From contig JAKBFR010000018.1 in NCBI GenBank assembly GCA_021837545.1, positions 1 through 31,188 on the forward strand: a stretch of DNA of 31,188 nt, read 5' to 3'. The notes beneath the pieces were generated by a model. That model made no database searches and was not told the DNA's origin. It worked only from the letters and a program-made list of their open reading frames with translations. Positions 16,999 through 26,436 of this stretch are shown here, piece by piece (position 1 is the first letter of the stretch; the number at the start of each line of letters is the position of its first letter). A program made the position numbers and the translations under genes. This DNA comes from Bacillota bacterium (GTDB lineage Bacteria; Bacillota_A; Clostridia; Clostridiales; Clostridiaceae).

Positions 16999-18324
16999 CT
17001 ATTTGTATTCATTTAGTTTTTCAATTAAATCTTCTCCTGTGTAATCTACAACTATAACCTTCACATTCAAAGCTAATTCAATATCTTTTATTTTCATATT
17101 ATCTAACATAATTTGTTCATCAGAATCTGCGAGTTCATATCCTTTTCTAAACATATTATTAGACATAATTAAATATTTACTATTTATTATACCCTTCATT
17201 TGATCTATTATATCAGTTCCTGTTAAAAGTCCAGCTATAGTAATTGAATCTCCAAAGTAATTATTTACTATTGCATAAACATCTATCTTTATATTGGGAT
17301 TCTTCTTTTTTATTTTATTACTGGCTTCTAAAAGCTCATGATAAGCCAAAGTTCCTGTAACAATAGTGAAACTTTCATTAATACTAATATCTAAATTTTC
17401 TAAAGTATCATCTATCGCATCTCTAAAGCATCTTACCATTCCTATTCCATCTTCTATTTGATGATAATCATCATAAAAGTCTTGACTCGGAATTTCTTTT
17501 CCTGCTACAAGATAAAATTCATCTGATAATCTAACAAATGGTTTTCCTACTTCCTTCATATATATATCCTGAAGTTTTTTGACTCTTTCAATTTCTTCTA
17601 TAGACTCTTCTTTTGTATATGTATTAATATGTTTAAGTCCTTGTCTAAATTTAGTTACGCCTATTGGCACTACTGCAACATCTGAAACCTCTGGATATAA
17701 TGTATATAAATCTTTAATTGTTCTGTTAAGTTCATCTGCATTATTGATTCCCGGAACAGAAACTATTTGTGCATTCATTGTAATTCCTGCATCTGCTAAT
17801 TTTTTCATTCTTTCAAATACTTTCCCCGCAAATCTATTATTAAGCATTTGAACTCTAAGATCTGGATTTGTTGTATGAACAGATACATTTATAGGGCTTA
17901 TGTGATATTGTATTATTCTGTCAATATCTTCGTCTTTCATATTAGTTAATGTAACAAAATTACCTTGTAAAAAAGATAATCTTGAATCATCATCTTTAAA
18001 ATATAATGATTCTCTCATACCATTTGGAAGCTGATCTATAAAACAAAATATGCATTTATTACTGCATGTTTTTGCTTTATCCATTATACCTCCACCAAAT
18101 TCTATACCTAAATCTTCACCATATTCTTTTTCAATCTCAATTTCCCATATTTCTCCACTGGCCTTTTCTACTTCCAGAATGATTTCTTCATCTGCTGATA
18201 AAAATTTATAATCTATAATATCATTTATTTTATTATCATTAATAGATAATAAAACATCATTTACTTCAATCCCTACTTCTTCTGCAATTCCATTTGAGAT
18301 TATTTTCGTTATAATATTTTTCAT
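16999..18324 (-). CDS. DUF512 protein with PDZ and radical-SAM domains
   Basis: The 441-residue protein starts with a PDZ-like domain (residues 4-60). A cysteine triad C87, C91, C94 (CSNKCIFC) follows, with the radical-SAM CxxxCxxC spacing, and a C-terminal DUF512 region. The FCFIDQLP sequence is typical of this family (TIGR03279-like). The reaction is unknown. No signal peptide is seen despite the PDZ domain. It is first in the DUF512-der-gpsA operon. A GGGAG site precedes the ATG, and a consensus SigA promoter lies at 18361-18389. Family placement is firm and function unknown. Confidence 0.88.
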   Translation of the reverse strand: MKNIITKIISNGIAEEVGIEVNDVLLSINDNKINDIIDYKFLSADEEIILEVEKASGEIWEIEIEKEYGEDLGIEFGGGIMDKAKTCSNKCIFCFIDQLPNGMRESLYFKDDDSRLSFLQGNFVTLTNMKDEDIDRIIQYHISPINVSVHTTNPDLRVQMLNNRFAGKVFERMKKLADAGITMNAQIVSVPGINNADELNRTIKDLYTLYPEVSDVAVVPIGVTKFRQGLKHINTYTKEESIEEIERVKKLQDIYMKEVGKPFVRLSDEFYLVAGKEIPSQDFYDDYHQIEDGIGMVRCFRDAIDDTLENLDISINESFTIVTGTLAYHELLEASNKIKKKNPNIKIDVYAIVNNYFGDSITIAGLLTGTDIIDQMKGIINSKYLIMSNNMFRKGYELADSDEQIMLDNMKIKDIELALNVKVIVVDYTGEDLIEKLNEYK

Positions 18325-18360
18325 CTTTTCACTCCCAATTATAACATAGTTATCCTTGTT

Positions 18361-18389
18361 ATATTACATTAATCCCTTAGTTAAGTCAA
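18361..18389 (-). promoter_or_regulatory. SigA-type promoter for DUF512-der-gpsA
   Basis: On the minus strand TTGACT (18384-18389) and TAATAT (18361-18366) are 17 bp apart. The DUF512 start is about 37 bases downstream of the -10. The surrounding 30 bp are nearly repeated at 19519-19548. Confidence 0.7.
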
Positions 18390-18468
18390 TAAGGCATATT
18401 TATAACTACATATTAAACAATATTTTTTAATATATATATAATTGTATATTAAATCAAAGCAAAAATAT

Positions 18469-18708
18469 TAATGCACAATTCACAATACTTAATTAAGGCC
18501 TATAAAAATAAAATTTTTATTATAAATCACATAACGAAAAGTTAGAATCGAAATTTAGAGTTAAAATTCAAAAATGATGCTCCAAAAATAAGAGTATAAA
18601 TTTGAACTTTCATAGGGAGTGGACACAAGTCTTTCTTCCTATATATTTCGCTCTTTGAATTTTCGTCTCGAGATTATTCCTTAATTATGAATTGTACATT
18701 GTGCATTG
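18469..18708. repeat. MITE-like 240-bp unit with 30-bp inverted ends
   Basis: The ends (18469-18498 and 18679-18708) are inverted repeats matching at 25 of 30 positions, with exact cores AATGCACAAT and TAATTAAGG. The interior has no gene but contains further partial inversions such as AAAATTCAAA and TTTGAATTTT. No flanking duplication is evident. Confidence 0.5.
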
Positions 18709-18789
18709 ATTTTAAGTATATCTATAAATATCTAAAAAAATAATTAATTCAACTTACTTATTTTTCAAATAACCCTTTATATTTACTTT

Positions 18790-19452
18790 CTATTCATTTA
18801 GATCTACATATGCTCCGCTTTTAGAATAAATAGTCCATTCACAAATATTCGTTACATGATCTCCTATTCTTTCTAAATATTTTATTACAAATAAAAGTCT
18901 AATTCCTTTTTCAATTAAACTTTCATCCAATTTTATTTCACTAATGAATTTGGTAAATAACGCTTGATAAAATGAATCTATCTCATCGTCCTTCTTGCAA
19001 ATTTTATATGCCAGCTCATCATCATCATCAATATGAGCATTTATAGCTAACCCTATCATTTCTCTTACTTTTTTTTCCATTTCCCACAATGTTTCCGAAC
19101 TTCGCCCAAATGACTTTATATTTCCATCCATTTTTTTAGTTATCTTGCATATATCCACAGCATGATCTGCCATTCTCTCTAAATCGGTTGCTATTTTTGA
19201 TGCTGTCATTACCTTCCTCAAATCCGTTGCTAAAGGTTGTTCTGCTGCAATAAACTTAATACATTGCTCATCTATTAACTTTTGCAATTCATCAATCTTA
19301 TCATCCCCATTAATAATGTTATCTGCTAATTCTTCATCATGATTCTTTAGGCTAAGCATACTTTGGCATATTTGTTGTTCTACCAAGTTAGCCATAGTTA
19401 ATAATTGTTTGTTTATATTGTTTACCCTAATATTTTGTGATCCTCTTGTCAT
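18790..19452 (-). CDS. phoU: PhoU-like phosphate regulator, second copy
   Basis: PhoU proteins link the Pst transporter to PhoR and dampen Pho signalling. This 220-residue protein has the two tandem PhoU repeats, each with a metal-binding motif (DLRKVMTASKIATDLERMADHAVDI and FVIKYLERIGDHVTNICEW are split here into their cores LERMADHA and LERIGDHV). The ATG at 19452 is chosen because an AGAGGTG site lies nine bases upstream; an upstream in-frame TTG (19476) would place that site inside the gene. It closely resembles the adjacent phoU throughout, so it is a tandem paralogue. A terminator and its own promoter separate it from the pst operon. Confidence 0.92.
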   Translation of the reverse strand: MTRGSQNIRVNNINKQLLTMANLVEQQICQSMLSLKNHDEELADNIINGDDKIDELQKLIDEQCIKFIAAEQPLATDLRKVMTASKIATDLERMADHAVDICKITKKMDGNIKSFGRSSETLWEMEKKVREMIGLAINAHIDDDDELAYKICKKDDEIDSFYQALFTKFISEIKLDESLIEKGIRLLFVIKYLERIGDHVTNICEWTIYSKSGAYVDLNE

Positions 19453-19515
19453 TGTACTATACACCTCTCTAACCAACTCTATTTTTACATATTTTTCTAC
19501 TATAATAATTATATT

Positions 19516-19544
19516 ATTTTACATTAATATATTAATTAAGTCAA
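19516..19544 (-). promoter_or_regulatory. SigA-type promoter for the second phoU
   Basis: On the minus strand TTGACT (19539-19544) and TAAAAT (19516-19521) are exactly 17 bp apart. It lies after the pst terminator and about 64 bases before the phoU start codon, so this phoU can be expressed apart from pst. Confidence 0.7.
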
Positions 19545-19618
19545 TAAGAGCATGGCTATCAGTTCTCCTCATATTATTATAATATAATAAAAATAAAAAA
19601 TATTCTCAAAAAAATAAT

Positions 19619-19666
19619 CTTCAGGTGAGACAATTGTATTCCTTGTTAAGAAAATCCCACCTGAAG
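19619..19666 (-). terminator. terminator of the pst operon, after the first phoU
   Basis: Arms CTTCAGGTGAGA (19619-19630) and TCCCACCTGAAG (19655-19666) pair over 12 bp with one G-U. On the minus strand the stem is followed by ATTATTTTTTTG. It lies 12 bases after the phoU stop codon. Confidence 0.88.
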
Positions 19667-19678
19667 CTAATGATAACT

Positions 19679-20341
19679 TTATTCATTTAAATCTACATAA
19701 ACTCCGGTCTTAGAGAAAATAGTCCATTCACATATATTAGTTACATGATCCCCTATTCTTTCTAAATGTTTTATTACAAATAACAATTGAGTTCCTTCAT
19801 GAATCAAACTCTCATCTACTTTGATTGCATTAATTAAAGCAGCAAACAAAGACTTATAAAGTGCATCTACCTCATCATCTCTCTCACAAATCCTATATGC
19901 CATTTTATCATCTTCATTAATATATGAATCTATAGATGATTTAATCATAGCTCTTACTTTTTTATCCATTTCCCACAACTCATCAGAATTTTTTTGAAAC
20001 GATTGTACATTTCCAACTAATCGCTTTGTTATCTTGCATATATCTACCGCATAATCTGCCATTCTTTCTAAATCTGTTACTATCTTTGAGGCAGTAAATA
20101 CTCTTCTTAAATCTGTTGCAAGTGGTTGTTCCGTTGCAATAAATTTAATACATTCCTCTTCTATTGTTTTTTGCATATCATCTACTTTATCATCATTTTT
20201 AATAACTTGATCAGCTTTTTGTATATCATAATTCTTTAAACTAACCATGCTTTCATATATTTGTTTTTCCACTAAACTTGCCATATTTAACAATTCTCTG
20301 TTTATAATTTTTACCCGTACTTCTTGAGATCCTCTTGTCAT
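19679..20341 (-). CDS. phoU: phosphate signalling protein PhoU
   Basis: This is the PhoU encoded with the Pst transporter, 220 residues with two PhoU repeats carrying LERMADYA and LERIGDHV. It starts MTRGSQEVRV, as does its paralogue downstream. The ATG at 20341 is preferred over an in-frame TTG at 20350, which is only two bases from the AGGAG site. It follows pstB by 18 bases and ends just before a strong terminator, so it is the last gene of pstSCAB-phoU. Loss of PhoU usually makes Pho regulation constitutive; that role is inferred here from family and context. Confidence 0.95.
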   Translation of the reverse strand: MTRGSQEVRVKIINRELLNMASLVEKQIYESMVSLKNYDIQKADQVIKNDDKVDDMQKTIEEECIKFIATEQPLATDLRRVFTASKIVTDLERMADYAVDICKITKRLVGNVQSFQKNSDELWEMDKKVRAMIKSSIDSYINEDDKMAYRICERDDEVDALYKSLFAALINAIKVDESLIHEGTQLLFVIKHLERIGDHVTNICEWTIFSKTGVYVDLNE

Positions 20342-20359
20342 ATTAACCAATACTCCTTT

Positions 20360-21109
20360 CTAACCAAATCTACCTGTAATATAATCTTCAGTTCTCTTAT
20401 CTCTTGGATTATAAAATATATCTTCAGTTTTTCCATATTCAATAACTTCACCATTTAAGAAGAAAGCAGTTTTATCAGCTATTCTTCCTGCTTGTTGCAT
20501 ATTATGAGTTACAATTATTACTGTGTACTTTTTTTTCAATTCATCCATAAGTTCTTCCATTTTTCCAGTAGATATAGGATCTAATGCTGATGTTGGTTCA
20601 TCCATCAAAATTACTTCTGGTGAAACTGCTAGTGTTCTAGCAATACATAGTCTTTGTTGCTGACCACCTGACATTCCAAGAGCACTTGACTTTAATCTAT
20701 CCTTAGCTTCATCCCAAAGTGCTGCTCCTTTTAAACTTTTTTCTACAATTTCATCTAGAATTTTTTTATTTTTGATTCCATGTATTCTAGGTCCATATGC
20801 AATATTATCATAAATAGACATTGGAAATGGATTTGGTCTTTGAAACACCATACCTATTCTTTTTCTTAAAGATATCTCATCATAATCTTTATATATATCC
20901 TTGTCTTCAAAAAAAACTTGCCCTTCGATTCTTACAATTTCAATTAAATCATTCATTCTATTTAAAGTTCTTAAAAAAGTTGATTTTCCACAACCTGAAG
21001 GTCCAATAAGTGCTGTAACCTCATTTTTATTTATAGACATATTTATACCTTTTAGAGCTTTATTATCTGCATAATATAAACATAAGTCTTTAGTTTCTAT
21101 AATATTCAT
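20360..21109 (-). CDS. pstB: phosphate ABC transporter ATP-binding protein PstB
   Basis: PstB powers high-affinity phosphate import. The 249-residue ATPase has Walker [10 protein letters not shown], the ABC signature [15 protein letters not shown], Walker [14 protein letters not shown] and the switch histidine in [22 protein letters not shown] is specific to PstB. It follows pstA by 9 bases and precedes phoU. Confidence 0.98.
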   Translation of the reverse strand: MNIIETKDLCLYYADNKALKGINMSINKNEVTALIGPSGCGKSTFLRTLNRMNDLIEIVRIEGQVFFEDKDIYKDYDEISLRKRIGMVFQRPNPFPMSIYDNIAYGPRIHGIKNKKILDEIVEKSLKGAALWDEAKDRLKSSALGMSGGQQQRLCIARTLAVSPEVILMDEPTSALDPISTGKMEELMDELKKKYTVIIVTHNMQQAGRIADKTAFFLNGEVIEYGKTEDIFYNPRDKRTEDYITGRFG

Positions 21110-21118
21110 ACGCTTCTC

Positions 21119-22003
21119 CTACTTCCCACTATAAGATTTCATTAATCTATTTCCAAGCAATCTTGCACCAATATTAAATAAAAGAACTGCAATTATAAGT
21201 ACGGCTGCTGTTCCATTCGCTATTTGAGATGCATCAGGTACTATTCCCTCTGAATTTAACTTCCATATATGAACTGCTAAGGTTTCTGCTGGTCTAAAAA
21301 GTGAAAATGCTGAACTATTTCCAGCTAAACTTATTGAATTGAAGTTCAAACTTTTGGAACTTAACCCTGCAGTATACAAGAACGCTGCTGCTTCACCAAA
21401 TATTCTTCCAGCTGCCAATATTATTCCAGTTAATATTTCAGCCATAGCTGTTGGTACTGTAAGCTTTGCCAAGGTTTGCCATCTAGTTGCTCCAAGACCA
21501 AGTGAAGCTTCTTTTACTCTTTTACTTGCTGCTATTATAGCATTTTCAGAAATTCTAGTCATAGATGGTATGTTTAATATACTTACTGATAAAGCTCCTG
21601 CAAGTATTGAGTATCCCCATCCTGCCATATTAACAAAAACTAACAATCCAAACATACCTATAACAATAGAAGGTAGAGAAGATATTGTTTCAAGAGACAT
21701 TCTTATAAATCTAAGAACTGGTCCCTCTTTTGCGTACTCTGCTAAATAAATGCCAGCTCCAACTCCAATTGGAATTGTAATTATTAAAGAAACAACTAAC
21801 ATATAAAATGAATTGAACAGTTGTGGTCCTATCCCACCACCAACTCCTGTTAATTTTGGCTTACCAAATAAAAATGAAGGCTTTAGCATACTTCCGCCTT
21901 TATATAAAATGTATAAGATAAATGCACCAAGTAAAAATACTACGAACATACTTATTATATAAAATATTATCGTTGCAATCTTATCAACTTTTTTTGCATC
22001 CAC
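21119..22003 (-). CDS. pstA: phosphate ABC transporter permease PstA
   Basis: The 294-residue integral membrane permease has about six hydrophobic segments and the EAA-type loop (SLGLGATRWQTLAKLTVP) that contacts PstB. The GTG at 22003 overlaps the pstC stop codon by one base (TAGTG), and a GGAG site lies nine bases upstream. It pairs with PstC to form the channel. Confidence 0.97.
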   Translation of the reverse strand: MDAKKVDKIATIIFYIISMFVVFLLGAFILYILYKGGSMLKPSFLFGKPKLTGVGGGIGPQLFNSFYMLVVSLIITIPIGVGAGIYLAEYAKEGPVLRFIRMSLETISSLPSIVIGMFGLLVFVNMAGWGYSILAGALSVSILNIPSMTRISENAIIAASKRVKEASLGLGATRWQTLAKLTVPTAMAEILTGIILAAGRIFGEAAAFLYTAGLSSKSLNFNSISLAGNSSAFSLFRPAETLAVHIWKLNSEGIVPDASQIANGTAAVLIIAVLLFNIGARLLGNRLMKSYSGK

Positions 22004-22896
22004 TATGCTTCACTCCTTTTTTCAATCATTCTAACTATAACTATAAAGATAAATGAAATCACAAGTAAAATCAACGCTAAAGTCCATAGTGCATCATTCC
22101 ATGCTGTTCCACCAACTGTATTAGCCATATCCATCGTTATAATACTTGTAAGTGTTGACATTGAAGAAAAAATTCCATCTGGTATTTTTACAGTATTACC
22201 AATAACCATTTGTACTGCTAACGCTTCTCCAAAAGCTCTTGCTATACCAAGCACAACTCCTGTAAGTATTCCAGTTTTTGCACCAGGAACTATAACCCTA
22301 GAAATTGTTTGCCATCTTGTTGCTCCAAGTCCATAAGATGCTTCAATATGATCTTGAGGTATAATTTTTATAGCATCAATTGCTAACGTTGCTATAGTAG
22401 GTAATATCATTAATGAAAGAACTAAGATTCCTGCAATTAATGAAAATCCCATTCCTGTAAAATTATCTTTAATAAATGGAACTAATACGGAAATACCAAC
22501 CCATCCATAAACAACAGAAGGTATTCCAACTAATATTTCTAAAGATGGCTTGATTATCTTCTTTCCAAATTTACTAGATATAACATTCACAAAAATTGCC
22601 ACGGCAATAGCAATAGGTGCACTTAAAATCACAGCACCTACTGATACAAATGTTGAACCTAATATGAAAGCTAGCGCTCCAAAAGAAGGTTCTCCACCTT
22701 TATTCGGACTCCAATTATTTGTAAATAAGAATTCTGTGATGCTATATCCATCTGACGTAAATATTCTTAGTCCTTTTGATGCTATAAATACTATAATTGA
22801 TATTGTTATAATTATTATTAGTATTCCACATAGTCCTGCAAAGCCTTGACCTAAATATTCATTCTTAAGCCTTTCTTTAAAACTTCTTTTTTCCAT
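22003..22896 (-). CDS. pstC: phosphate ABC transporter permease PstC
   Basis: The 297-residue permease starts with a cytoplasmic segment (MEKRSFKERLKNEYLGQG) followed by six hydrophobic segments. Its ATPase-contact loop SYGLGATRWQTISRVIVP closely resembles that of PstA. It lies 23 bases after pstS and overlaps pstA by one base. Confidence 0.97.
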   Translation of the reverse strand: MEKRSFKERLKNEYLGQGFAGLCGILIIIITISIIVFIASKGLRIFTSDGYSITEFLFTNNWSPNKGGEPSFGALAFILGSTFVSVGAVILSAPIAIAVAIFVNVISSKFGKKIIKPSLEILVGIPSVVYGWVGISVLVPFIKDNFTGMGFSLIAGILVLSLMILPTIATLAIDAIKIIPQDHIEASYGLGATRWQTISRVIVPGAKTGILTGVVLGIARAFGEALAVQMVIGNTVKIPDGIFSSMSTLTSIITMDMANTVGGTAWNDALWTLALILLVISFIFIVIVRMIEKRSEA

Positions 22897-22919
22897 CTTC
22901 TACTCATCCTTTAATTGAA

Positions 22920-23819
22920 TTATTTTACTTTCATTTCAGCTCCTGAAATGAATCCTAAACTTTCTACATTAGAACTATTATCTTTACTTGTTACAAATTC
23001 AATAAAACTCTTAGCTACTCCTGTTGCCTCTCCTTTAGTATACATATGACCCCATGACCAGAATTTATAAGATCCATCAGTTATATTTGCTTTATCAGAA
23101 GCTACACCATCTATTTTTACTGCTTTTAAAATATCTTGAGCTTCCTTTGTATTCATATATGAAAGGCCTAAATAACTAATTGCGCCATCATTTTCTTTCA
23201 TCGCACTTAATACTGCACCATTTGAATCTTGAGTTATTCCTAAAGAATCATTTTCTAGAGACTTATCTCCACCAAGTATTGTCTTTTCAAAAGTTGCTCT
23301 TGTTCCTGAACCTGCTGTTCTATGTATTAATAAAATTTCTTTATCTGGGCCTCCAATAGCCTTCCAGTTAGTAATTTTTCCAGAGAATACATCTTTAATT
23401 TGAGCTGAAGTTAAATTGTCTAATCCGAGTGATTTACTTACTACAACACCAAATCCTTGTGCTACAACTTTATGATCAACTAATTCTTTTGCCTTTGCTG
23501 CATCTAATTTTTCTTCTGCATATACATCGGAGTTTCCAATATCTACTGTTCCACCTAATACTTGAGTAAGACCTGTACCAGATCCACCAGCTTGAGCTCC
23601 AATTTCTGCATCAGGATTTTTTTCATTAAAACTTTCAACTGTTTTTTCCATTAGTGGTAATAATGCTGATGAGCCACTAACTGTTATAGACCCACTTAAT
23701 TCGCTTGTTCCAGATTGGTCATCACTTGTCGATGTGTTTTTTCCACATCCTACCATTACGCTTCCTACCATTACTGCTACTAAAGCACTTACTATTAATT
23801 TTAATGCTCTTTTTTTCAT
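22920..23819 (-). CDS. pstS: phosphate-binding lipoprotein PstS
   Basis: PstS captures phosphate outside the membrane and hands it to PstCA. The 299-residue precursor has a lipoprotein signal with lipobox VMVGC and lipidated C25, then a serine- and threonine-rich linker. Phosphate-binding signatures are GSSALLPL, GSGTGLTQVLGG and HRTAGSGTRATFE. An ATG is preceded by GGAGG. It is first in the pst operon, and the upstream region holds a candidate Pho box (23923-23950). Induction by phosphate limitation is inferred. Confidence 0.97.
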   Translation of the reverse strand: MKKRALKLIVSALVAVMVGSVMVGCGKNTSTSDDQSGTSELSGSITVSGSSALLPLMEKTVESFNEKNPDAEIGAQAGGSGTGLTQVLGGTVDIGNSDVYAEEKLDAAKAKELVDHKVVAQGFGVVVSKSLGLDNLTSAQIKDVFSGKITNWKAIGGPDKEILLIHRTAGSGTRATFEKTILGGDKSLENDSLGITQDSNGAVLSAMKENDGAISYLGLSYMNTKEAQDILKAVKIDGVASDKANITDGSYKFWSWGHMYTKGEATGVAKSFIEFVTSKDNSSNVESLGFISGAEMKVK

Positions 23820-23922
23820 TATTATTTACCTCCATTAATTAATTATATAGTATATAGATTTCCATACTTTCCTCATTATATATTCTATAATATGCCCTTT
23901 TAGTTAATCTATTATTATATTT

Positions 23923-23950
23923 ATGTTAAGTTATATTAAAAGAATGTTAA
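23923..23950 (-). promoter_or_regulatory. candidate Pho box upstream of pstS
   Basis: On the minus strand TTAACAT (23944-23950), TTAATAT (23933-23939) and TTAACAT (23923-23929) occur as direct repeats 10-11 bp apart. This is the pattern bound by PhoP/PhoB-type regulators. A further TTAACAT on the other strand (23957-23963) makes a 9-bp inverted repeat, GAATGTTAA/TTAACATTC, which could also serve as a weak phoR terminator. Confidence 0.65.
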
Positions 23951-24012
23951 GAAAATTTAACATTCCAGATGAAGTAAATACTAAATTTCTGCCTTTTTGC
24001 CCAAACACGTTT

Positions 24013-25719
24013 CTAAATATATGGTATTTTTACTTCAAAAGTCGTTCCTTCTCCAATTTCACTTTTAACATTAATTTCTCCGTTAAATATTTTAACAATA
24101 TGCTTTACAATAGCTAACCCAAGACCTGTTCCACCTTTTTTCCTTGACTTATCTACTCTATAAAATCTTTCGAATATTCTTGATATATCCTCCTTAGGTA
24201 TTCCTATTCCATTATCTGTTATTCTCAAGCAATAGTATTCATCTTTACTATAACTCAACACTTCTACTTGTCCTGAAGTGTCTTTTGAATATTTTATTGC
24301 ATTTTCAATCAAGTTTAAACCTAATTGATAGAATTTATCTCTATCTCCTAGAATGCATTCACTATTATTATTTTGAAATTCTAATTTAATATTTTTATTA
24401 ATTGCACTCTTTCTCATAATGTTTAGGACTTCTTCAATTACTAATCCCGGTTCAAACTCATTAATATCAGCAATTAAATTACTTTCAATATTTGATAATA
24501 CTAATATATCATTTATGAGTCTTGATAACCTTTCAGCTTCCTTATCTATGATATCCAAAAACTTTTCTCTTGTCTCTTCATCTTTAACAAATTTTAATGT
24601 TTCAGCAAATCCCTTTATGGATGTTAAAGGAGTTTTTAATTCATGAGATACATTAGCAACAAACTGACTCCTCATAAGTTCGACTCTGTTTATATCCGTA
24701 ATATCTTGGAATGTTATGACTTTACCTATACTCTCCACACCATCAAACATTTCTGATTTTTTAATTTTAAAATCTCTTTCTATAGGATGAAGTAGTTTTA
24801 TTTCTTTATCATTTTCTTCTTCTTGTTGTAAAAATTTATTTATATCATAATCATTCACATAATCTAACAAACATTGACCAACAATATTTTTCTTTATTCC
24901 AAGTAATGATTCTGCACATGGATTAATCGAAATCACACTATCACAATTATCCACTGCTACAACGCCACTTTCCATACTTTTTAATATTGATTCAATTTTT
25001 GTTTGTTTTTCTATAACTTCACGAATCTTTATCTGTAATTGTTCAGCCATATTGTTAAAACTATTTCCCAGTGTGCCTAGTTCGTCATTACTTCTAACGT
25101 CAGCTCTTATTTTATAATCTCCATGGGTCATTTTTAACGTTACGCTTTCTAATTCTTTTACTGGTTCAACTATTTTTTTAACCAATCTCAAAGATAATAC
25201 TGTAGAGAATGTAATAACTAAAATTAATATTATTATGCAATAATTAATATTTTCTTTTTGTAATATAGTTATTGTATATACAGGTACAGCACTTCTAATT
25301 ATATAATTATTATCCAATTTAGTTGCACAATAAATTAAGTTAGCTTTAATTGTATTACTATATCTTCTTGAATATCCTTCACCTTTTTCTAACGCTTCTT
25401 TAACTTCTATTCTATCACTATGATTTTCAGTGCTTTTTTGCTGATTATCATATAATACAACACCATTATTGTCTATAAGTGTGAATCTCACATTTATATC
25501 CTTTATTTTAATGCTATTTAATACTTTAAATTCAGCATAATCATTCTTACTAATATCCGTAACATTATTAAGTTCAGAAATTAAAGAATTAACATTTCTA
25601 AGTTCTTCCTTTACACTCTTGATTTCTTCTACATTGGTCAATATCATAAAAGAAGATGTTACAATTATTATTGCAAATAATACTGTTATAATAACAGAAG
25701 TTAATATCTTATTTTTCAT
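24013..25719 (-). CDS. phoR: phosphate-regulon sensor histidine kinase PhoR
   Basis: The 568-residue membrane kinase has a first membrane segment (about 8-28), an extracytoplasmic sensor region, a second membrane segment (about 155-175), a HAMP domain, a PAS domain and the HisKA/HATPase pair. The phosphoacceptor histidine is in VANVSHELKTPLTSIKG, the N box in NLIENAIKYS, G1 in DNGIGIP and G2 in GGTGLGLAIV. It follows phoB by 2 bases. The name rests on architecture and on its position between phoB and pstS; the stimulus is not shown by sequence. Confidence 0.9.
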   Translation of the reverse strand: MKNKILTSVIITVLFAIIIVTSSFMILTNVEEIKSVKEELRNVNSLISELNNVTDISKNDYAEFKVLNSIKIKDINVRFTLIDNNGVVLYDNQQKSTENHSDRIEVKEALEKGEGYSRRYSNTIKANLIYCATKLDNNYIIRSAVPVYTITILQKENINYCIIILILVITFSTVLSLRLVKKIVEPVKELESVTLKMTHGDYKIRADVRSNDELGTLGNSFNNMAEQLQIKIREVIEKQTKIESILKSMESGVVAVDNCDSVISINPCAESLLGIKKNIVGQCLLDYVNDYDINKFLQQEEENDKEIKLLHPIERDFKIKKSEMFDGVESIGKVITFQDITDINRVELMRSQFVANVSHELKTPLTSIKGFAETLKFVKDEETREKFLDIIDKEAERLSRLINDILVLSNIESNLIADINEFEPGLVIEEVLNIMRKSAINKNIKLEFQNNNSECILGDRDKFYQLGLNLIENAIKYSKDTSGQVEVLSYSKDEYYCLRITDNGIGIPKEDISRIFERFYRVDKSRKKGGTGLGLAIVKHIVKIFNGEINVKSEIGEGTTFEVKIPYI

Positions 25720-25721
25720 TT

Positions 25722-26423
25722 TTACTCTGCCGGGTTAAATCTATAACCCACTCCTCTTATAGTTTCAATAAATCTCGGATTTTTATCATCTTCCTCTATC
25801 TTCTTTCTAATATATCGTATATGAACATCTACAGTTCTTGTTTCTCCTATATACTCATAACCCCAAATCTTATCCAATAAAGTTTCTCTCTTTAGAATTT
25901 TGCCTCTATTTTTTATTAATATTTGTAAAAGTTCAAATTCTTTTAATGTTAAGTCTATCTTTTTGCCATTAACACATACTTCATGACGTTCAAAATCTAC
26001 TTTAAGATTTTGTGAATCATAAACATCATCTTCTATTTCGCTAAATGAGTTTGTTCTTCTTAGGACTGCCTTTACCCTTGCTAGTAATTCTCTAACTGAA
26101 AATGGTTTTGTTATATAGTCATCAGCTCCAAGTTCTAACCCAAGTATTTTATCTAACTCTTCGCCTTTTGCTGTTAGCATTATTATAGATGTCTTTTTCA
26201 TATCATTATCTCTTTTTATTTCCTTGCAAACATCAAATCCGTCTATGCCAGGTAACATTAAATCAAGTAACACTAAACCCGGTTTCTCTGCTTTTGCTAT
26301 CTTTACTGCCTCTATACCATCATTAGCTGTATAAATATCATATCCAGCATTGAGTAAATTGAATTTTAACAATTCAACTATATGCTCCTCATCATCAACT
26401 ATTAATATTTTTTCTTTAGCCAT
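25722..26423 (-). CDS. phoB: phosphate-regulon response regulator PhoB/PhoP
   Basis: The 233-residue OmpR-family regulator has an N-terminal receiver domain with acidic pocket D10/D11, phosphoacceptor D54 in LLDLMLPGIDG and the lysine in ITKPF. The C-terminal winged-helix domain contains LTLKEFELLQILIKNRGKIL and the recognition helix RTVDVHIRYIRKKI. It is 13 bases after pgeF, with a GGGGG-rich ribosome site, and overlaps none of phoR. Its likely target is the box before pstS. Confidence 0.93.
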   Translation of the reverse strand: MAKEKILIVDDEEHIVELLKFNLLNAGYDIYTANDGIEAVKIAKAEKPGLVLLDLMLPGIDGFDVCKEIKRDNDMKKTSIIMLTAKGEELDKILGLELGADDYITKPFSVRELLARVKAVLRRTNSFSEIEDDVYDSQNLKVDFERHEVCVNGKKIDLTLKEFELLQILIKNRGKILKRETLLDKIWGYEYIGETRTVDVHIRYIRKKIEEDDKNPRFIETIRGVGYRFNPAE

Positions 26424-26436
26424 ATTCTTTTCCCCC

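Larger units (their letters stand above)
18325..18789. other. 465-bp gap between the DUF512 gene and the distal phoU
   Basis: No gene is seen. It holds the DUF512 promoter (18361-18389) and a 240-bp unit bounded by 30-bp imperfect inverted repeats (18469-18708). No clear terminator for the distal phoU is visible. Confidence 0.8.

Noticed and set aside
18790..19476. Second phoU as a pseudogene
   Set aside because: The frame is intact, both metal-binding motifs are kept, and it has its own promoter and ribosome site.
21339..21749. Plus-strand open frame of 136 codons
   Set aside because: It is antisense to pstA, a gene with clear motifs; its length reflects the codon pattern of the opposite strand.
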